DNA of 53,111 bases from an uncultured Lachnospiraceae bacterium (GCA_910586275.1 CAJUIM010000005.1:1-53111); one strand, 5' to 3'; counted from the stretch's first letter, positions 1 to 7,388 are shown. Notes: a model not told the origin generated them from the letters alone. Program-made: numbers and translations.

Positions 1-9
1 AAATCCCTC

Positions 10-54
10 CCGTGCGTCCGCCTCTCAACACAACATTCAGGCTGAACTGTTACC
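10..54. repeat. Left arm of 45-bp inverted repeat at the window ends
   Basis: These 45 bases are the exact reverse complement of the last 45 bases of the window (53067-53111). Beyond base 54 the two sides diverge. A repeat at both ends suggests that the sequence is an assembly contig that stops in a multicopy element. The ends are inverted, not direct, so they do not argue for a circle. Confidence 0.9.
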
Positions 55-82
55 CTGATGAAGCATAAATTTCAAGAAACTA

Positions 83-111
83 TTTCCTTTTTGGAAGGAA
101 TAGGTTATAAT
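83..111 (+). promoter_or_regulatory. Probable promoter of fba
   Basis: A perfect -10 hexamer TATAAT lies at 106-111, 45 bases before the fba start. The -35 region 17 bases upstream (TTTCCT) is weak. An imperfect hairpin (CTATTTCC/GGAATAG) lies just before the -10. Position and AT-rich context support a SigA-type promoter. Confidence 0.5.
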
Positions 112-155
112 AAATCCTATAAAAATGTATTTATTATGATATGGAGGTAGATAAA

Positions 156-1019
156 ATGTTAGTATCAGCAACAGAAATGCTTCAAAAAGCAAAAGCCGGC
201 CATTATGCAGTCGGACAGTTCAACATCAACAACCTTGAGTGGACAAAAGCAATCCTTCTGACAGCACAGGAGAATAATTCTCCGGTCATCCTTGGCGTAT
301 CTGAGGGTGCAGGCAAATATATGGGCGGTTATGATGTAGTGGTAGGAATGGTAAACGGTCTGATTAAAGATCAGAATATTACGGTTCCCGTAGCTCTTCA
401 TCTGGATCATGGCAGCTATGAACACTGCTATAAATGCATTGAAGCAGGTTTTTCATCTGTAATGTTTGACGGTTCTCATTATCCGATTGAAGAGAACGTA
501 GAGAAAACAAAGGAACTGGTTGCGGCAGCCCATGACAAAGGAATTTCCCTTGAGGCAGAAGTTGGCTCCATCGGCGGTGAGGAAGATGGCGTAGTGGGCA
601 TGGGAGAATGTGCAGATCCTAATGAATGTAAGGCTATCGCTGATCTTGGCATTGATTTCCTTGCGGCAGGCATCGGCAATATTCACGGAAAATATCCTGA
701 GAACTGGAAGGGATTATCTTTTGAGACATTGGATGCCATCCAGAAACTGACAGGGGATATGCCTCTTGTTCTTCACGGCGGTACAGGCATCCCGGCAGAC
801 ATGATTAAGAAAGCAATCTCTTTGGGCGTTGCAAAAATCAATGTAAACACAGAGTGCCAGCTGTCCTTTGCAGCTGCTACGCGTAAGTACATTGAAGAAG
901 GCAAAGATCAGGCCGGAAAGGGATTTGATCCCCGTAAGCTGCTTGCTCCCGGATTCGAAGCTATCAAAGCTACTGTAAAAGAGAAGATGGAACTGTTTGG
1001 TTCTGTGGGAAAGGCTTGA
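156..1019 (+). CDS. fba: Class II fructose-1,6-bisphosphate aldolase
   Basis: This cytoplasmic glycolytic enzyme splits fructose-1,6-bisphosphate into glyceraldehyde-3-phosphate and dihydroxyacetone phosphate. The protein has 287 residues, normal for the class II zinc-dependent family. It shows the family motifs HLDHGSYEHC (zinc and substrate binding), EAEVGSIGGEEDG and LHGGTGIP. An in-frame ATG lies at 141, but GGAGG at 143-147 is correctly spaced only for the ATG at 156, so 156 is the start. It appears monocistronic, with its own promoter region and a strong terminator directly after the stop. Its role is housekeeping, but products of the mannan, galactoside and glycerol operons in this window enter glycolysis around this step. 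Confidence 0.95.
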   Translation: MLVSATEMLQKAKAGHYAVGQFNINNLEWTKAILLTAQENNSPVILGVSEGAGKYMGGYDVVVGMVNGLIKDQNITVPVALHLDHGSYEHCYKCIEAGFSSVMFDGSHYPIEENVEKTKELVAAAHDKGISLEAEVGSIGGEEDGVVGMGECADPNECKAIADLGIDFLAAGIGNIHGKYPENWKGLSFETLDAIQKLTGDMPLVLHGGTGIPADMIKKAISLGVAKINVNTECQLSFAAATRKYIEEGKDQAGKGFDPRKLLAPGFEAIKATVKEKMELFGSVGKA

Positions 1020-1043
1020 GGAATTTCATTTAATTAACAATGG

Positions 1044-1075
1044 AAAGGCTGTCCGTTTCGGACAGCCTTTCCTGC
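1044..1075 (+). terminator. Intrinsic terminator after fba
   Basis: A perfect 12-bp stem (1044-1055 with 1059-1070, AAAGGCTGTCCG) and a 3-base loop lie 24 bases after the fba stop. The closing arm ends in TTT and is followed by a short pyrimidine-rich stretch. Confidence 0.85.
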
Positions 1076-1170
1076 TGATGCCGGCAATGACTTTCGGACA
1101 GTTCGGACGGGGGTGCGGCAGGCAGAGAGCCGGAATGTTTTTTTGCATGTTTGAGAAGAAGGGGTGTAAG

Positions 1171-2082
1171 ATGAATATTTTTAAAGAGATGGCATTATCT
1201 GTTTACAGCTATAAAAGCTATAAAAAGTTCTTGGGCAATAAGCAGTTTAAGGTTTTCGGTTTCGGCGTTGTGCTGATGCTGATTTATTGGATGATAACAA
1301 TCGGGCTGCCTTGCATGAGATTTTTCCTTTCCGGTCCTGGGCTTATGGCAGAGTTGGATGAGATGGTGCCGGAGTTTGAATTGGAGGACGGCATCCTCTG
1401 GGTCGACCAAGTGATTGAATATGAAGAGGGAGACATTTATATAAATATAGACACGGATCCGGACTCAGTCTTTTATGATGCAAGTGAAATAAGAGATTTT
1501 CTCAGTGACTACAGACAGGTTATATTAATGGATTCGGAAAAAATGATTATGAAGGATAATAGGGAGACGAATCAGTTTTACTTTTATGAATTTGGAAACA
1601 TAAAATTTACAAAGGACAATTTACTCGGCTTTCTTCCGCTTTTATTTCTTTGCGCTGTCATTGTGCTCATACTGATGTATTTTGTTATGACAGCTTTGTT
1701 TTTCTTCGGTGTCATTTTTGTGGCATTGCTTGGGATGGTGGCAGCATCCTGCATGAACTGCCGGCTTACTTTTGGGCAGCTTTATATGTTGGGAATATAC
1801 AGCCGCGTACTTCCGCTGGGCATTAAGGCGCTTATATCATTCCTTCCTTTCCATATTCCGTTTTTTTGGATATTAAATTTTGGCTTATCGCTGCTTATTC
1901 TTATATTTGCAATGAAGAATATAAGAGAGCAGAATTTGCCGGAAGTTCATGGAAACATGCCGGGCAGCGGCGGATATGCCTATGGAAGCGGTTATCCCGG
2001 CAGTTATGCGGAGGGGAATTTCAGTAAGAATAACGGTTTTGGCGGGAACGGCACATATGGAAACCCCAATAACGACCAATAA
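1171..2082 (+). CDS. DUF1189 family membrane protein
   Basis: The function is unknown; from the N-terminal signature (MNIFKEMALSVYSYKSYKKF) and topology I assign it to the DUF1189 family of Firmicute membrane proteins. The 303-residue protein has a first membrane segment at about residues 29-50, an extracytoplasmic acidic domain at about 55-150, and three to four further segments at about 155-245. The last 40 residues are a Gly/Tyr/Asn-rich low-complexity tail (GSGGYAYGSGYPGSY), unusual and probably disordered. The frame is open further upstream to 997, but the ATG at 1171 has a G-rich ribosome site (AAGGGGTG) and starts exactly at the family N-terminus. A bidirectional terminator follows the stop at once. 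Confidence 0.75.
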   Translation: MNIFKEMALSVYSYKSYKKFLGNKQFKVFGFGVVLMLIYWMITIGLPCMRFFLSGPGLMAELDEMVPEFELEDGILWVDQVIEYEEGDIYINIDTDPDSVFYDASEIRDFLSDYRQVILMDSEKMIMKDNRETNQFYFYEFGNIKFTKDNLLGFLPLLFLCAVIVLILMYFVMTALFFFGVIFVALLGMVAASCMNCRLTFGQLYMLGIYSRVLPLGIKALISFLPFHIPFFWILNFGLSLLILIFAMKNIREQNLPEVHGNMPGSGGYAYGSGYPGSYAEGNFSKNNGFGGNGTYGNPNNDQ

Positions 2083-2083
2083 G

Positions 2084-2116
2084 ATACGCCTGGCAGCTAA
2101 GAACTGTCAGGCGTAT
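2084..2116. terminator. Bidirectional terminator between convergent genes
   Basis: A 13-bp stem with one G.T pair (2084-2096 with 2104-2116, ATACGCCTGGCAG) and a 7-base loop begins two bases after the DUF1189 stop. AT-rich flanks on both sides would serve both this gene and the convergent agcS gene. Confidence 0.75.
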
Positions 2117-2134
2117 TATATTGGCTGTTATTTT

Positions 2135-2163
2135 GCCGGAAAGCAATTTTCAAACATGTTCTA
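2135..2163 (-). repeat. Stop-codon-anchored repeat, copy A (single arm)
   Basis: Read on the minus strand it starts with TAG, which is the stop codon of agcS, and continues GTTTGAAAATTGCTTTCCGG. The same block occurs at 6547, 8385 and, diverged, at 53041. This copy has only one arm. Confidence 0.8.
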
Positions 2164-3615
2164 AGATGAAATCTCATCTCCTCCCACAGTTTCTTTTCCG
2201 GCCTTTACTTTTGCAATGTATGCTTTTGTCATTTCAATCACTTGGCCGGAGAGTAAAGTTACGGCAATTAGGTTAGGCAGTGCCATAAATCCGTTAAAAG
2301 TATCGGAGATATCTACAACAAGGCTTAAAGAGGCATTGCAACCAAGGAAGATAATAAGGATGAACACCAACTTATATACCGGGACAGCTTTCAGGCCGAA
2401 AAGGTATTCGATGCCTCGTTCTCCATAATAGGACCAGCCCAGTATGGTAGAAAAGGCAAACAGCATAACGGCAACCGAAATAAAACCGCCGCCCACGGAA
2501 CCGAATATGGACTCAAATGCGGCACTGGTAAGGGCCACGCCGCTCTTCAGATGGTCAGGAAGGCCGGTTTGCGCAAATTGGGCATATTCGGTATAGTCGT
2601 ACACACCGGATGTCAGAATGGTAAGAGCGGTCAGTGTGCAGACTACTAAGGTATCCGCAAACACTTCAAAGATTCCCCACATTCCCTGTACAACCGGTTC
2701 CTTGACATTGGAAGCGGAATGAACCATAACGGAAGAGCCCAATCCGGCTTCGTTGGAGAAAACGCCCCGGGAGATACCGCGCCTCATGGCAACCAGAACG
2801 GTAAATCCGGCTACCCCGCCGCCCATGGAGGAAAAGCGGAACGCATTGCCGAAAATGGAGCCGAAAGCTTCAGGAATGGCAGAAGCATTGGAAAAAATGA
2901 CAATAAGTGCGCCGAGGATATAAGTAACGGCCATAAAAGGAACCAGTTTTTCCGTAACGGAAGCGATACGCTTAATACCGCCTACAATTACAAGGCCGGC
3001 CAGCAGCATGACGGTCAGGGCGGTTATCCATTTAGGGACGGAAAAAGAATGATACAGTCCGTTGGCGATCTCATTGCCTTGGGACATATTGCCGATGCCA
3101 AAGGAAGCCAATACGCAGAAGACGGAAAAAATCACTGCCAGCCATTTCCATCCCAAGCCCTTCTCTATGTAAATCATGGCACCCCCCACCCAGTCCCCTT
3201 TTTCGTTTTTATAACGGTATTTGATGCCCAATGTATTTTCCGCATAATTCGTCATCATGCCGAGAAATGCAGAGAGCCACATCCAGAAGATGGCGCCGGG
3301 TCCCCCGAGTGCCAGTGCCACAGCCACGCCGGAGATATTGCCTACGCCGATCGTGGCAGCCAGTGCCGTACAGAGCGACTGAAATTGGGATATGGCATGT
3401 TTGTCATTGGTTTTCCTCACATGCGCGGCATCCTTCCGGAACAGCTGAAGGAAAGTCACATCGATCCAATACTTAAAATGGGAAATCTGAAAAACTTTTG
3501 TACGCAATGTAAACATAAGGCCAACGGCAAGAAAAATTACGAGCATGACCGGACCCCATATAAAATTGTTCAGTATGCTGTTTGCTTTTGTTATAACAGA
3601 AATAAAGCCATCCAT
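2161..3615 (-). CDS. agcS: Sodium:alanine/glycine symporter, AGCS family
   Basis: This is a sodium-coupled importer of alanine or glycine in the cytoplasmic membrane. The 484-residue protein has about ten hydrophobic segments and the AGCS signatures FIWGPVMLVIFLAVGLMFTL near the N-terminus and SNEAGLGSSVMVHSAS near the middle. The length is normal for the family. The ATG at 3615 has no good ribosome site; the strong AAGGAGGTG (3652-3660) lies about 36 bases upstream and instead serves a two-codon ORF, so translation may depend on reinitiation or on a bridging hairpin. Its stop codon TAG is the first triplet of a repeat found elsewhere in the window. It is monocistronic, convergent with the DUF1189 gene, and has a clear promoter with a leader of about 190 bases. 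Confidence 0.92.
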   Translation of the reverse strand: MDGFISVITKANSILNNFIWGPVMLVIFLAVGLMFTLRTKVFQISHFKYWIDVTFLQLFRKDAAHVRKTNDKHAISQFQSLCTALAATIGVGNISGVAVALALGGPGAIFWMWLSAFLGMMTNYAENTLGIKYRYKNEKGDWVGGAMIYIEKGLGWKWLAVIFSVFCVLASFGIGNMSQGNEIANGLYHSFSVPKWITALTVMLLAGLVIVGGIKRIASVTEKLVPFMAVTYILGALIVIFSNASAIPEAFGSIFGNAFRFSSMGGGVAGFTVLVAMRRGISRGVFSNEAGLGSSVMVHSASNVKEPVVQGMWGIFEVFADTLVVCTLTALTILTSGVYDYTEYAQFAQTGLPDHLKSGVALTSAAFESIFGSVGGGFISVAVMLFAFSTILGWSYYGERGIEYLFGLKAVPVYKLVFILIIFLGCNASLSLVVDISDTFNGFMALPNLIAVTLLSGQVIEMTKAYIAKVKAGKETVGGDEISS

Positions 3616-3638
3616 AAATTTTCACGGCATAAGTTATT

Positions 3639-3647
3639 CTATGCCAT
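3639..3647 (-). promoter_or_regulatory. Two-codon upstream ORF (Met-Ala-stop) before agcS
   Basis: On the minus strand a strong AAGGAGGTG (3652-3660) is followed four bases later by ATG GCA TAG. The following sequence folds into a GGCATA/TATGCC hairpin before the agcS ATG at 3615. The arrangement is visible in the sequence; a regulatory role (reinitiation control) is inference. Confidence 0.5.
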
Positions 3648-3660
3648 GATACACCTCCTT

Positions 3661-3806
3661 TATCATATATTCTATTCCCGGGTACAGTTAGCCGGACATT
3701 GTACTTTGCAGGAAAGCATATGCCGATATGCGGCGGCTATTGCTGCGGGAGAAATGCTTCCGGTAAAGAAGCATAGAAAAAGGGCGAGTTCATTACGCCC
3801 TTGTAA
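3661..3806 (-). promoter_or_regulatory. Structured 5' leader of agcS
   Basis: The minus-strand transcript would open with a hairpin AAGGGCG...CGCCCTT followed by a short T run (3780-3802), then a second hairpin (AATGCTTC/GAAGCAT, 3753-3775) and a third (GTACA/TGTAC, about 3682-3704). I recognise no riboswitch class; glycine aptamer motifs are not seen. The first hairpin sits too near the predicted transcript start to be a normal attenuator. Confidence 0.4.
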
Positions 3807-3813
3807 CATATTT

Positions 3814-3843
3814 ATTTTAGTCTAATAAAGCAGAGAATGTCAA
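3814..3843 (-). promoter_or_regulatory. Promoter of agcS
   Basis: On the minus strand a perfect -35 TTGACA (3838-3843) is separated by 18 bases from a -10 TAAAAT (3814-3819). The predicted transcript start is near 3807, which gives a leader of about 190 bases. Confidence 0.75.
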
Positions 3844-3856
3844 TACTTTTTACTGT

Positions 3857-3880
3857 ATCTGTATGGACATCTGTATGGAC
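3857..3880 (+). repeat. Tandem 12-bp repeat
   Basis: ATCTGTATGGAC occurs twice head to tail, directly before the large inverted repeat. It could be a duplication made at the edge of a mobile element or a paired protein-binding site. Confidence 0.8.
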
Positions 3881-3882
3881 AC

Positions 3883-4223
3883 GGAAATCAATGTTCGGTT
3901 TTGAGCCTGCTTACATGTCTTGGCCCAGCATATCGGGACGGCCGGCATGGTCCGGCAAAGGGGTTGGCCTGCATACAGAAGCAGAAACGCACACAAAACA
4001 GAAATTTTTCAGACCATCGAAAAACGCCAGTACTAAGGCACTGTATTTTAGTGCCTTAGTACTGCTGCGTTTGCCGCTGAGCGGAAGCGTGTCTGAAAAA
4101 TTTCTGTTTCTGCGTGCGTTTCTGCTTCTGCATGCAGGCCACCCCTTTTGCCGGACCATGCCGGCCGTCGCGATATGCCCGGCCAAGACATGTAAGCAGG
4201 CTCAAAACCGAGCATTGATTTCC
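3883..4223. repeat. 341-bp imperfect palindrome
   Basis: The left arm (3883-4014) and the right arm (about 4091-4223) are reverse complements with roughly eight differences over 132 bases. The centre is a perfect 14-bp stem (4029-4042 with 4050-4063, AGTACTAAGGCACT) around a 7-base loop. A short asymmetric insert with its own CCGCT/AGCGG hairpin lies at 4064-4090. No convincing protein is encoded. It may be a MITE-like element or the template of a long hairpin RNA. No target-site duplication is seen. Confidence 0.85.
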
Positions 4224-4375
4224 ATGGAAATTTTTTCGCCGTGACTTGTCTCTTTTAGGGGTGGGAATTATAATGGAAGAAAAGTTTTCAGTTCATATAT
4301 GCCCTGACGCACGATACGCCGCAGGGCAGCGGACGGATAGGGATTGTATGATCTGCATGTAGGAGGTGGAGCGGC
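4224..4375 (+). other. Leader region between the palindrome and the TIR-like gene
   Basis: These 152 bases separate the palindrome from the start at 4376. I see no clear promoter pair; the only certain signal is AGGAGG at 4361-4366, nine bases before the ATG. Confidence 0.4.
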
Positions 4376-5938
4376 ATGGGGAATAAGATAACCGTTTCTT
4401 ATTTTAAATGCGATTCTGGGGATGGAAACGAACTGTTCCAAATTGTAAAAGATATGTTGGAACAGATGGAGATCGGAGGAAAGAGGGCAGAGGTAATCCT
4501 GCGGGAAAATAACCCGTTTCCCGCAATGGAGGCATATTTATTTGACGATACAATAATTTTTGACGCTTCTTTAGAGGATGCCGGACAGAAACCGGGAGAC
4601 ATAGGTTCGCAGTATGATGCCATGTTGGAACAAATGAAATCGGCCTGCCATGTATTGACGGTGTCCCGTTCACAGATACCTTTCAATGTGATGTGTGTAT
4701 GGAAAGGCGGATACCCTAACTATATTAAGACAGGGGTATCGGAGTATAAGGAGACTCTGGATAACGGAGAGATTCTTGCGTGGATCAGGGAAATGTTTCT
4801 GCAAAGGGGTGAGAGCCTTATCAATCCATGTAAGCCGGATCGGGAGTTTTATGAGGACCTTCCGGCTCAGGAGAAAATGAGGGTTCTGTATGACAGAATA
4901 ATGGAGAATGCAGATCGCGCAGCCGAGATGCCAAAGCAAAAAGACGAGGTTTTCGTAAGCTATCTGAGCCGGTATTCCAAATATTTTCCCGGAGGGCAAC
5001 TGTCTGAGAGCGGATACACGGTGGAAGATCTGATTGCATACATTGCGGATACACAGAATATTTCTAAGGAAAAAATCGGCTATTTTCCGCCGGGCAATCT
5101 TTCCCGCGAACTGATGACGGTGCAGAGGAAATGGGAAATTGTAAGCGTGACGGATGATTTTATCCGTGAATGCAGGCAGTTTTGGATATTATCCGCCCCT
5201 GGCTATGCAAAATCTTGGTGGACGCTGAGTGAACGGGTGACGCTTAGCTATATTTTGGCGAAGGAGCCGGAAAACTGTCCGGACATATATGTGGCTAAAT
5301 ATGATGCGGAGAACGGTAGTTTTCGTGTGGAAGAGTACTTGGACGAGGCAGCGAAGAAAAGAATCCTGCCTAAATTGGATGACAGTATGGTCAAGGAACT
5401 GTCAAGGTATTTCGCCAACAGCAGGCAGGGTACGGTCGGATATGAGAGCGTGAGGCCTATGAGGGTGATGCACTATCTGCCGGAACAGGCGGTTCGCTTT
5501 GTGAGTAAGCATACATATAAAATGATGGAAGAATATTTTCCCGTGCTTTTGGAAGGGATGGAAATGACAGAAGAAGAATATGCAGAATCGGCGGTTCAGG
5601 CAAAGCAATCCGACGTTTATGCAAAGTCCTTTTGGGAAGATTGGATTATGGAATGTCCTTATTGCAAGGCGCAAAGCAGCAATGGCAGGTATGACAGGGA
5701 AACGTTTCTCAGCCCTGGCAAGAGCAGTTTCTGTCATATAGTGAAGAAACAGGAATTCTTATATGATGCCGGGAAGGGTAGGTATGCTGTTGTCTGCAGG
5801 ACATGCGGACATAAGTTCTATTTCAGAAAGGGATTTATCTATCGGTGGTATCCGATTCGTGGAATAAATATTCACACAGGTCCGAGAGGAAAATCGTTGG
5901 AACGGAAGACCGCTTATTATTTTACGGAGGAGGAATGA
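4376..5938 (+). CDS. Orphan 520-aa protein with TIR-like segment and C-terminal CxxC pair
   Basis: I do not recognise this protein as a named family. Residues about 190-290 resemble a TIR domain: a start like DEVFVSYLSRYS, then near residue 262 FIRECRQFWILSAPGYAKSW, which is the usual TIR run-up (residue of helix, hydrophobic strand, S..Y..SW) to the catalytic glutamate, here possibly E286 in W-W-T-L-S-E. Residues 1-140 may be a second alpha/beta domain (ITVSYFKCDS near the start, SACHVLTVSRSQ near 89). Near the C-terminus two CxxC pairs (C427/C430 and C474/C477) could bind zinc. There is no signal peptide or membrane segment, so it should be cytosolic. AGGAGG at 4361 fixes the start. The gene stands alone between a long palindrome and tandem repeats. 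TIR enzymes are often NAD-degrading immune effectors, but that role is inference here. Confidence 0.55.
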   Translation: MGNKITVSYFKCDSGDGNELFQIVKDMLEQMEIGGKRAEVILRENNPFPAMEAYLFDDTIIFDASLEDAGQKPGDIGSQYDAMLEQMKSACHVLTVSRSQIPFNVMCVWKGGYPNYIKTGVSEYKETLDNGEILAWIREMFLQRGESLINPCKPDREFYEDLPAQEKMRVLYDRIMENADRAAEMPKQKDEVFVSYLSRYSKYFPGGQLSESGYTVEDLIAYIADTQNISKEKIGYFPPGNLSRELMTVQRKWEIVSVTDDFIRECRQFWILSAPGYAKSWWTLSERVTLSYILAKEPENCPDIYVAKYDAENGSFRVEEYLDEAAKKRILPKLDDSMVKELSRYFANSRQGTVGYESVRPMRVMHYLPEQAVRFVSKHTYKMMEEYFPVLLEGMEMTEEEYAESAVQAKQSDVYAKSFWEDWIMECPYCKAQSSNGRYDRETFLSPGKSSFCHIVKKQEFLYDAGKGRYAVVCRTCGHKFYFRKGFIYRWYPIRGINIHTGPRGKSLERKTAYYFTEEE

Positions 5939-5957
5939 CGGAATGGTCATTTTATGC

Positions 5958-5999
5958 TTGTGCCAAATTGAGGCTGCATAGTCCGCTATGCGCTCTTCC
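5958..5999 (+). repeat. 42-bp dispersed repeat, copy 1
   Basis: This segment matches 6613-6654 in inverted orientation at about 35 of 42 positions. Its core GCATAG TCCG CTATGC forms a small hairpin that is largely kept in the other copy. The match suggests that the space after the TIR-like gene is element-derived, not coding. Confidence 0.65.
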
Positions 6000-6048
6000 G
6001 GCTCATCCTTTTAAGGAAAAAGAATTGCCGGCCATGAATATGCCATAG

Positions 6049-6234
6049 AAAGGGAGGATGCCAAGGAAAGTGTCCTCTCCTTGGCATTTATTATGAAAAA
6101 GTTATAAAAAATCAATTAACTGTTATCGGCGTTTCTTTGATTTATCTTATAAACCTAGTATATGGGAAATAAATGTCTAAAGAATGTTATGGAATTGAAA
6201 TTTTTTTTAATAAATGTAAATGAAATATGAACGG
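6049..6234 (+). repeat. 186-bp direct repeat, unit 1
   Basis: The unit runs from AAAGGGAGGATGCC to ATGAACGG and recurs at 6272-6458. It opens with a hairpin (ATGCCAAGGA 6058-6067 with TCCTTGGCAT 6078-6087) followed by TTTATTATG, which could terminate transcription from the TIR-like gene. The rest is AT-rich with an internal inverted repeat (AAATCAA/TTTGATTT). Confidence 0.85.
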
Positions 6235-6271
6235 TAATTCTGAAGAGGGGCAATTGCTATATGATCCCTAT

Positions 6272-6458
6272 AAAGGGAGGATGCCAAGGAAATTTCTTTC
6301 CTTGGCATTTATTATGAAAAAGTTATATAAAAAATCAATTAACTGTTATTGGCGTTCGTTTGATTTATCTTATGAACTTAGTATATGGAAAAGAAATGTA
6401 TAAAGAATGAGAGGGAATTAAAGTTTTCTTTAAATAAATATGAATGAAGTATGAACGG
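6272..6458 (+). repeat. 186-bp direct repeat, unit 2
   Basis: This is the second copy of the unit, 223 bases downstream, with scattered substitutions. Its hairpin is a perfect 12-bp stem (6281-6292 with 6297-6308, ATGCCAAGGAAA) around TTTC. Because stems are kept in both copies, the structured part may be under selection. Confidence 0.85.
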
Positions 6459-6544
6459 GGGGCGCGTTTTCTGCGGCTCCTTTATTTGGGACAGAATTCC
6501 TATAAACCGGACGCATATATGATAGAAAGCATTTTCCGGATAGC

Positions 6545-6726
6545 ACTAGAGCGTGTTTGAAAATTGCTTTCCGGCAGATGTGCGTCACAATTTGTGGGAG
6601 AATTGTGCCAAAGGAAGGGCACATAGGGGGCTATGCAACCTGAATTTGGCGCAAATATCACGCAAAGTGGTGAAACGACACGTCGTAGTGCAGATGCCAA
6701 GAATGAATTTTCAAACACGCCCTAGT
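6545..6726. repeat. 182-bp MITE-like element, copy B of the stop-codon-anchored repeat
   Basis: The ends are 21-bp inverted repeats with one mismatch (6545-6565 and 6706-6726, ACTAGAGCGTGTTTGAAAATT). After the left arm comes GCTTTCCGGCAGAT as in copies A and C. The interior encodes nothing convincing and carries the inverted copy of the 42-bp repeat. It lies between the convergent TIR-like and cyclophilin genes. Confidence 0.8.
6613..6654 (-). repeat. 42-bp dispersed repeat, copy 2
   Basis: This is the inverted partner of 5958-5999, located inside the MITE-like element. It shares the GCCAAATT...GCATAG...CTATG core. Confidence 0.65.
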
Positions 6727-6750
6727 ACATCGCTGCGCAGCAGTTATGCT

Positions 6751-7272
6751 TTAAAGTTTTTCCGGTTCCGGATATTCTTCGCCGAATGTATCTACCGTAA
6801 CAGTCCGCATCACTTGTTTTTCCAATGGTCTGTCGGAATAATCGGTATTTGTCTCGGCAATGCGGTTTACCGCATCCATGCCTTCCGTTACTTTTCCGAA
6901 TGCCGCATATGCACCGTCAAGGTGAGGACTTGTCTTGTGCATAATAAAGAATTGGGAACCTGCGGAGTCCGGATGCATGCTTCTTGCCATGGAAAGGACT
7001 CCCGGCTCATGCTTGAGATTATTCTCGAAGCCGTTCTGAGAAAATTCACCTTTGATGCTGTAATCGGGGCCGCCCATCCCGGAGCCTTCCGGGTCGCCAC
7101 CCTGAATCATGAAGCCGCGGATTACTCTGTGGAAAATCAGCCCGTCATAGAAATGTTTGTTGATAAGGCTGATGAAATTGCTGACTGTGTTGGGGGCGAT
7201 GTCAGGATATAATTCTGCCTTTATGATATCGCCGTTTTCCATTGTAAATGTAACAATCGGATTTTGTGCCAT
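6751..7272 (-). CDS. Cyclophilin-type peptidyl-prolyl cis-trans isomerase
   Basis: This enzyme catalyses proline cis-trans isomerisation and assists protein folding. The 173-residue protein is a single cyclophilin domain without signal peptide or membrane segment, so it is cytoplasmic. Characteristic motifs are FHRVIRGFMIQGGDP (catalytic Arg), AGSQFFIMH and LDGAYAAFGKV. AAGGGAAG lies at good spacing before the ATG at 7272. It is a single-gene unit whose 3' side faces the MITE-like element, with divergent transcription from the GNAT gene on the other side. Confidence 0.93.
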   Translation of the reverse strand: MAQNPIVTFTMENGDIIKAELYPDIAPNTVSNFISLINKHFYDGLIFHRVIRGFMIQGGDPEGSGMGGPDYSIKGEFSQNGFENNLKHEPGVLSMARSMHPDSAGSQFFIMHKTSPHLDGAYAAFGKVTEGMDAVNRIAETNTDYSDRPLEKQVMRTVTVDTFGEEYPEPEKL

Positions 7273-7388
7273 TGTTTTTCTTCCCTTCTGCTTAATTATA
7301 GTTTATGATAATAGCGGTAAAATAAGTAATGCATTATCATTTTATGTTATTGTATCCGATATAGGGCGGTTAGTAAATAGGTGAAAGT

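Noticed and set aside
3616..3815. Glycine riboswitch in front of the AGCS symporter gene
   Set aside because: The conserved glycine aptamer blocks are not visible; the hairpins present are simple stems.
2719..3825. A 368-codon open frame antisense to agcS
   Set aside because: It runs opposite a clear membrane protein gene, has a composition unlike a real protein (His, Gly and Arg rich without domains), and lacks a ribosome site.
3883..4223. Palindrome as a retron msr-msd or a group II intron remnant
   Set aside because: No reverse transcriptase gene lies nearby and I do not see intron domain V or the typical retron a1/a2 layout.
3837..4244. An open frame through the large palindrome on either strand
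   Set aside because: Both strands are open because the two arms are complementary; the peptides have no recognisable domain and no ribosome site.
5935..6048. A 37-codon ORF overlapping the TIR-like gene stop (ATGA) with GGAGGAG before it
   Set aside because: Part of it (5958-5999) is a dispersed repeat that occurs inverted within a non-coding element, and the peptide shows no family features. Its apparent ribosome site is simply the Glu-rich end of the TIR-like gene.
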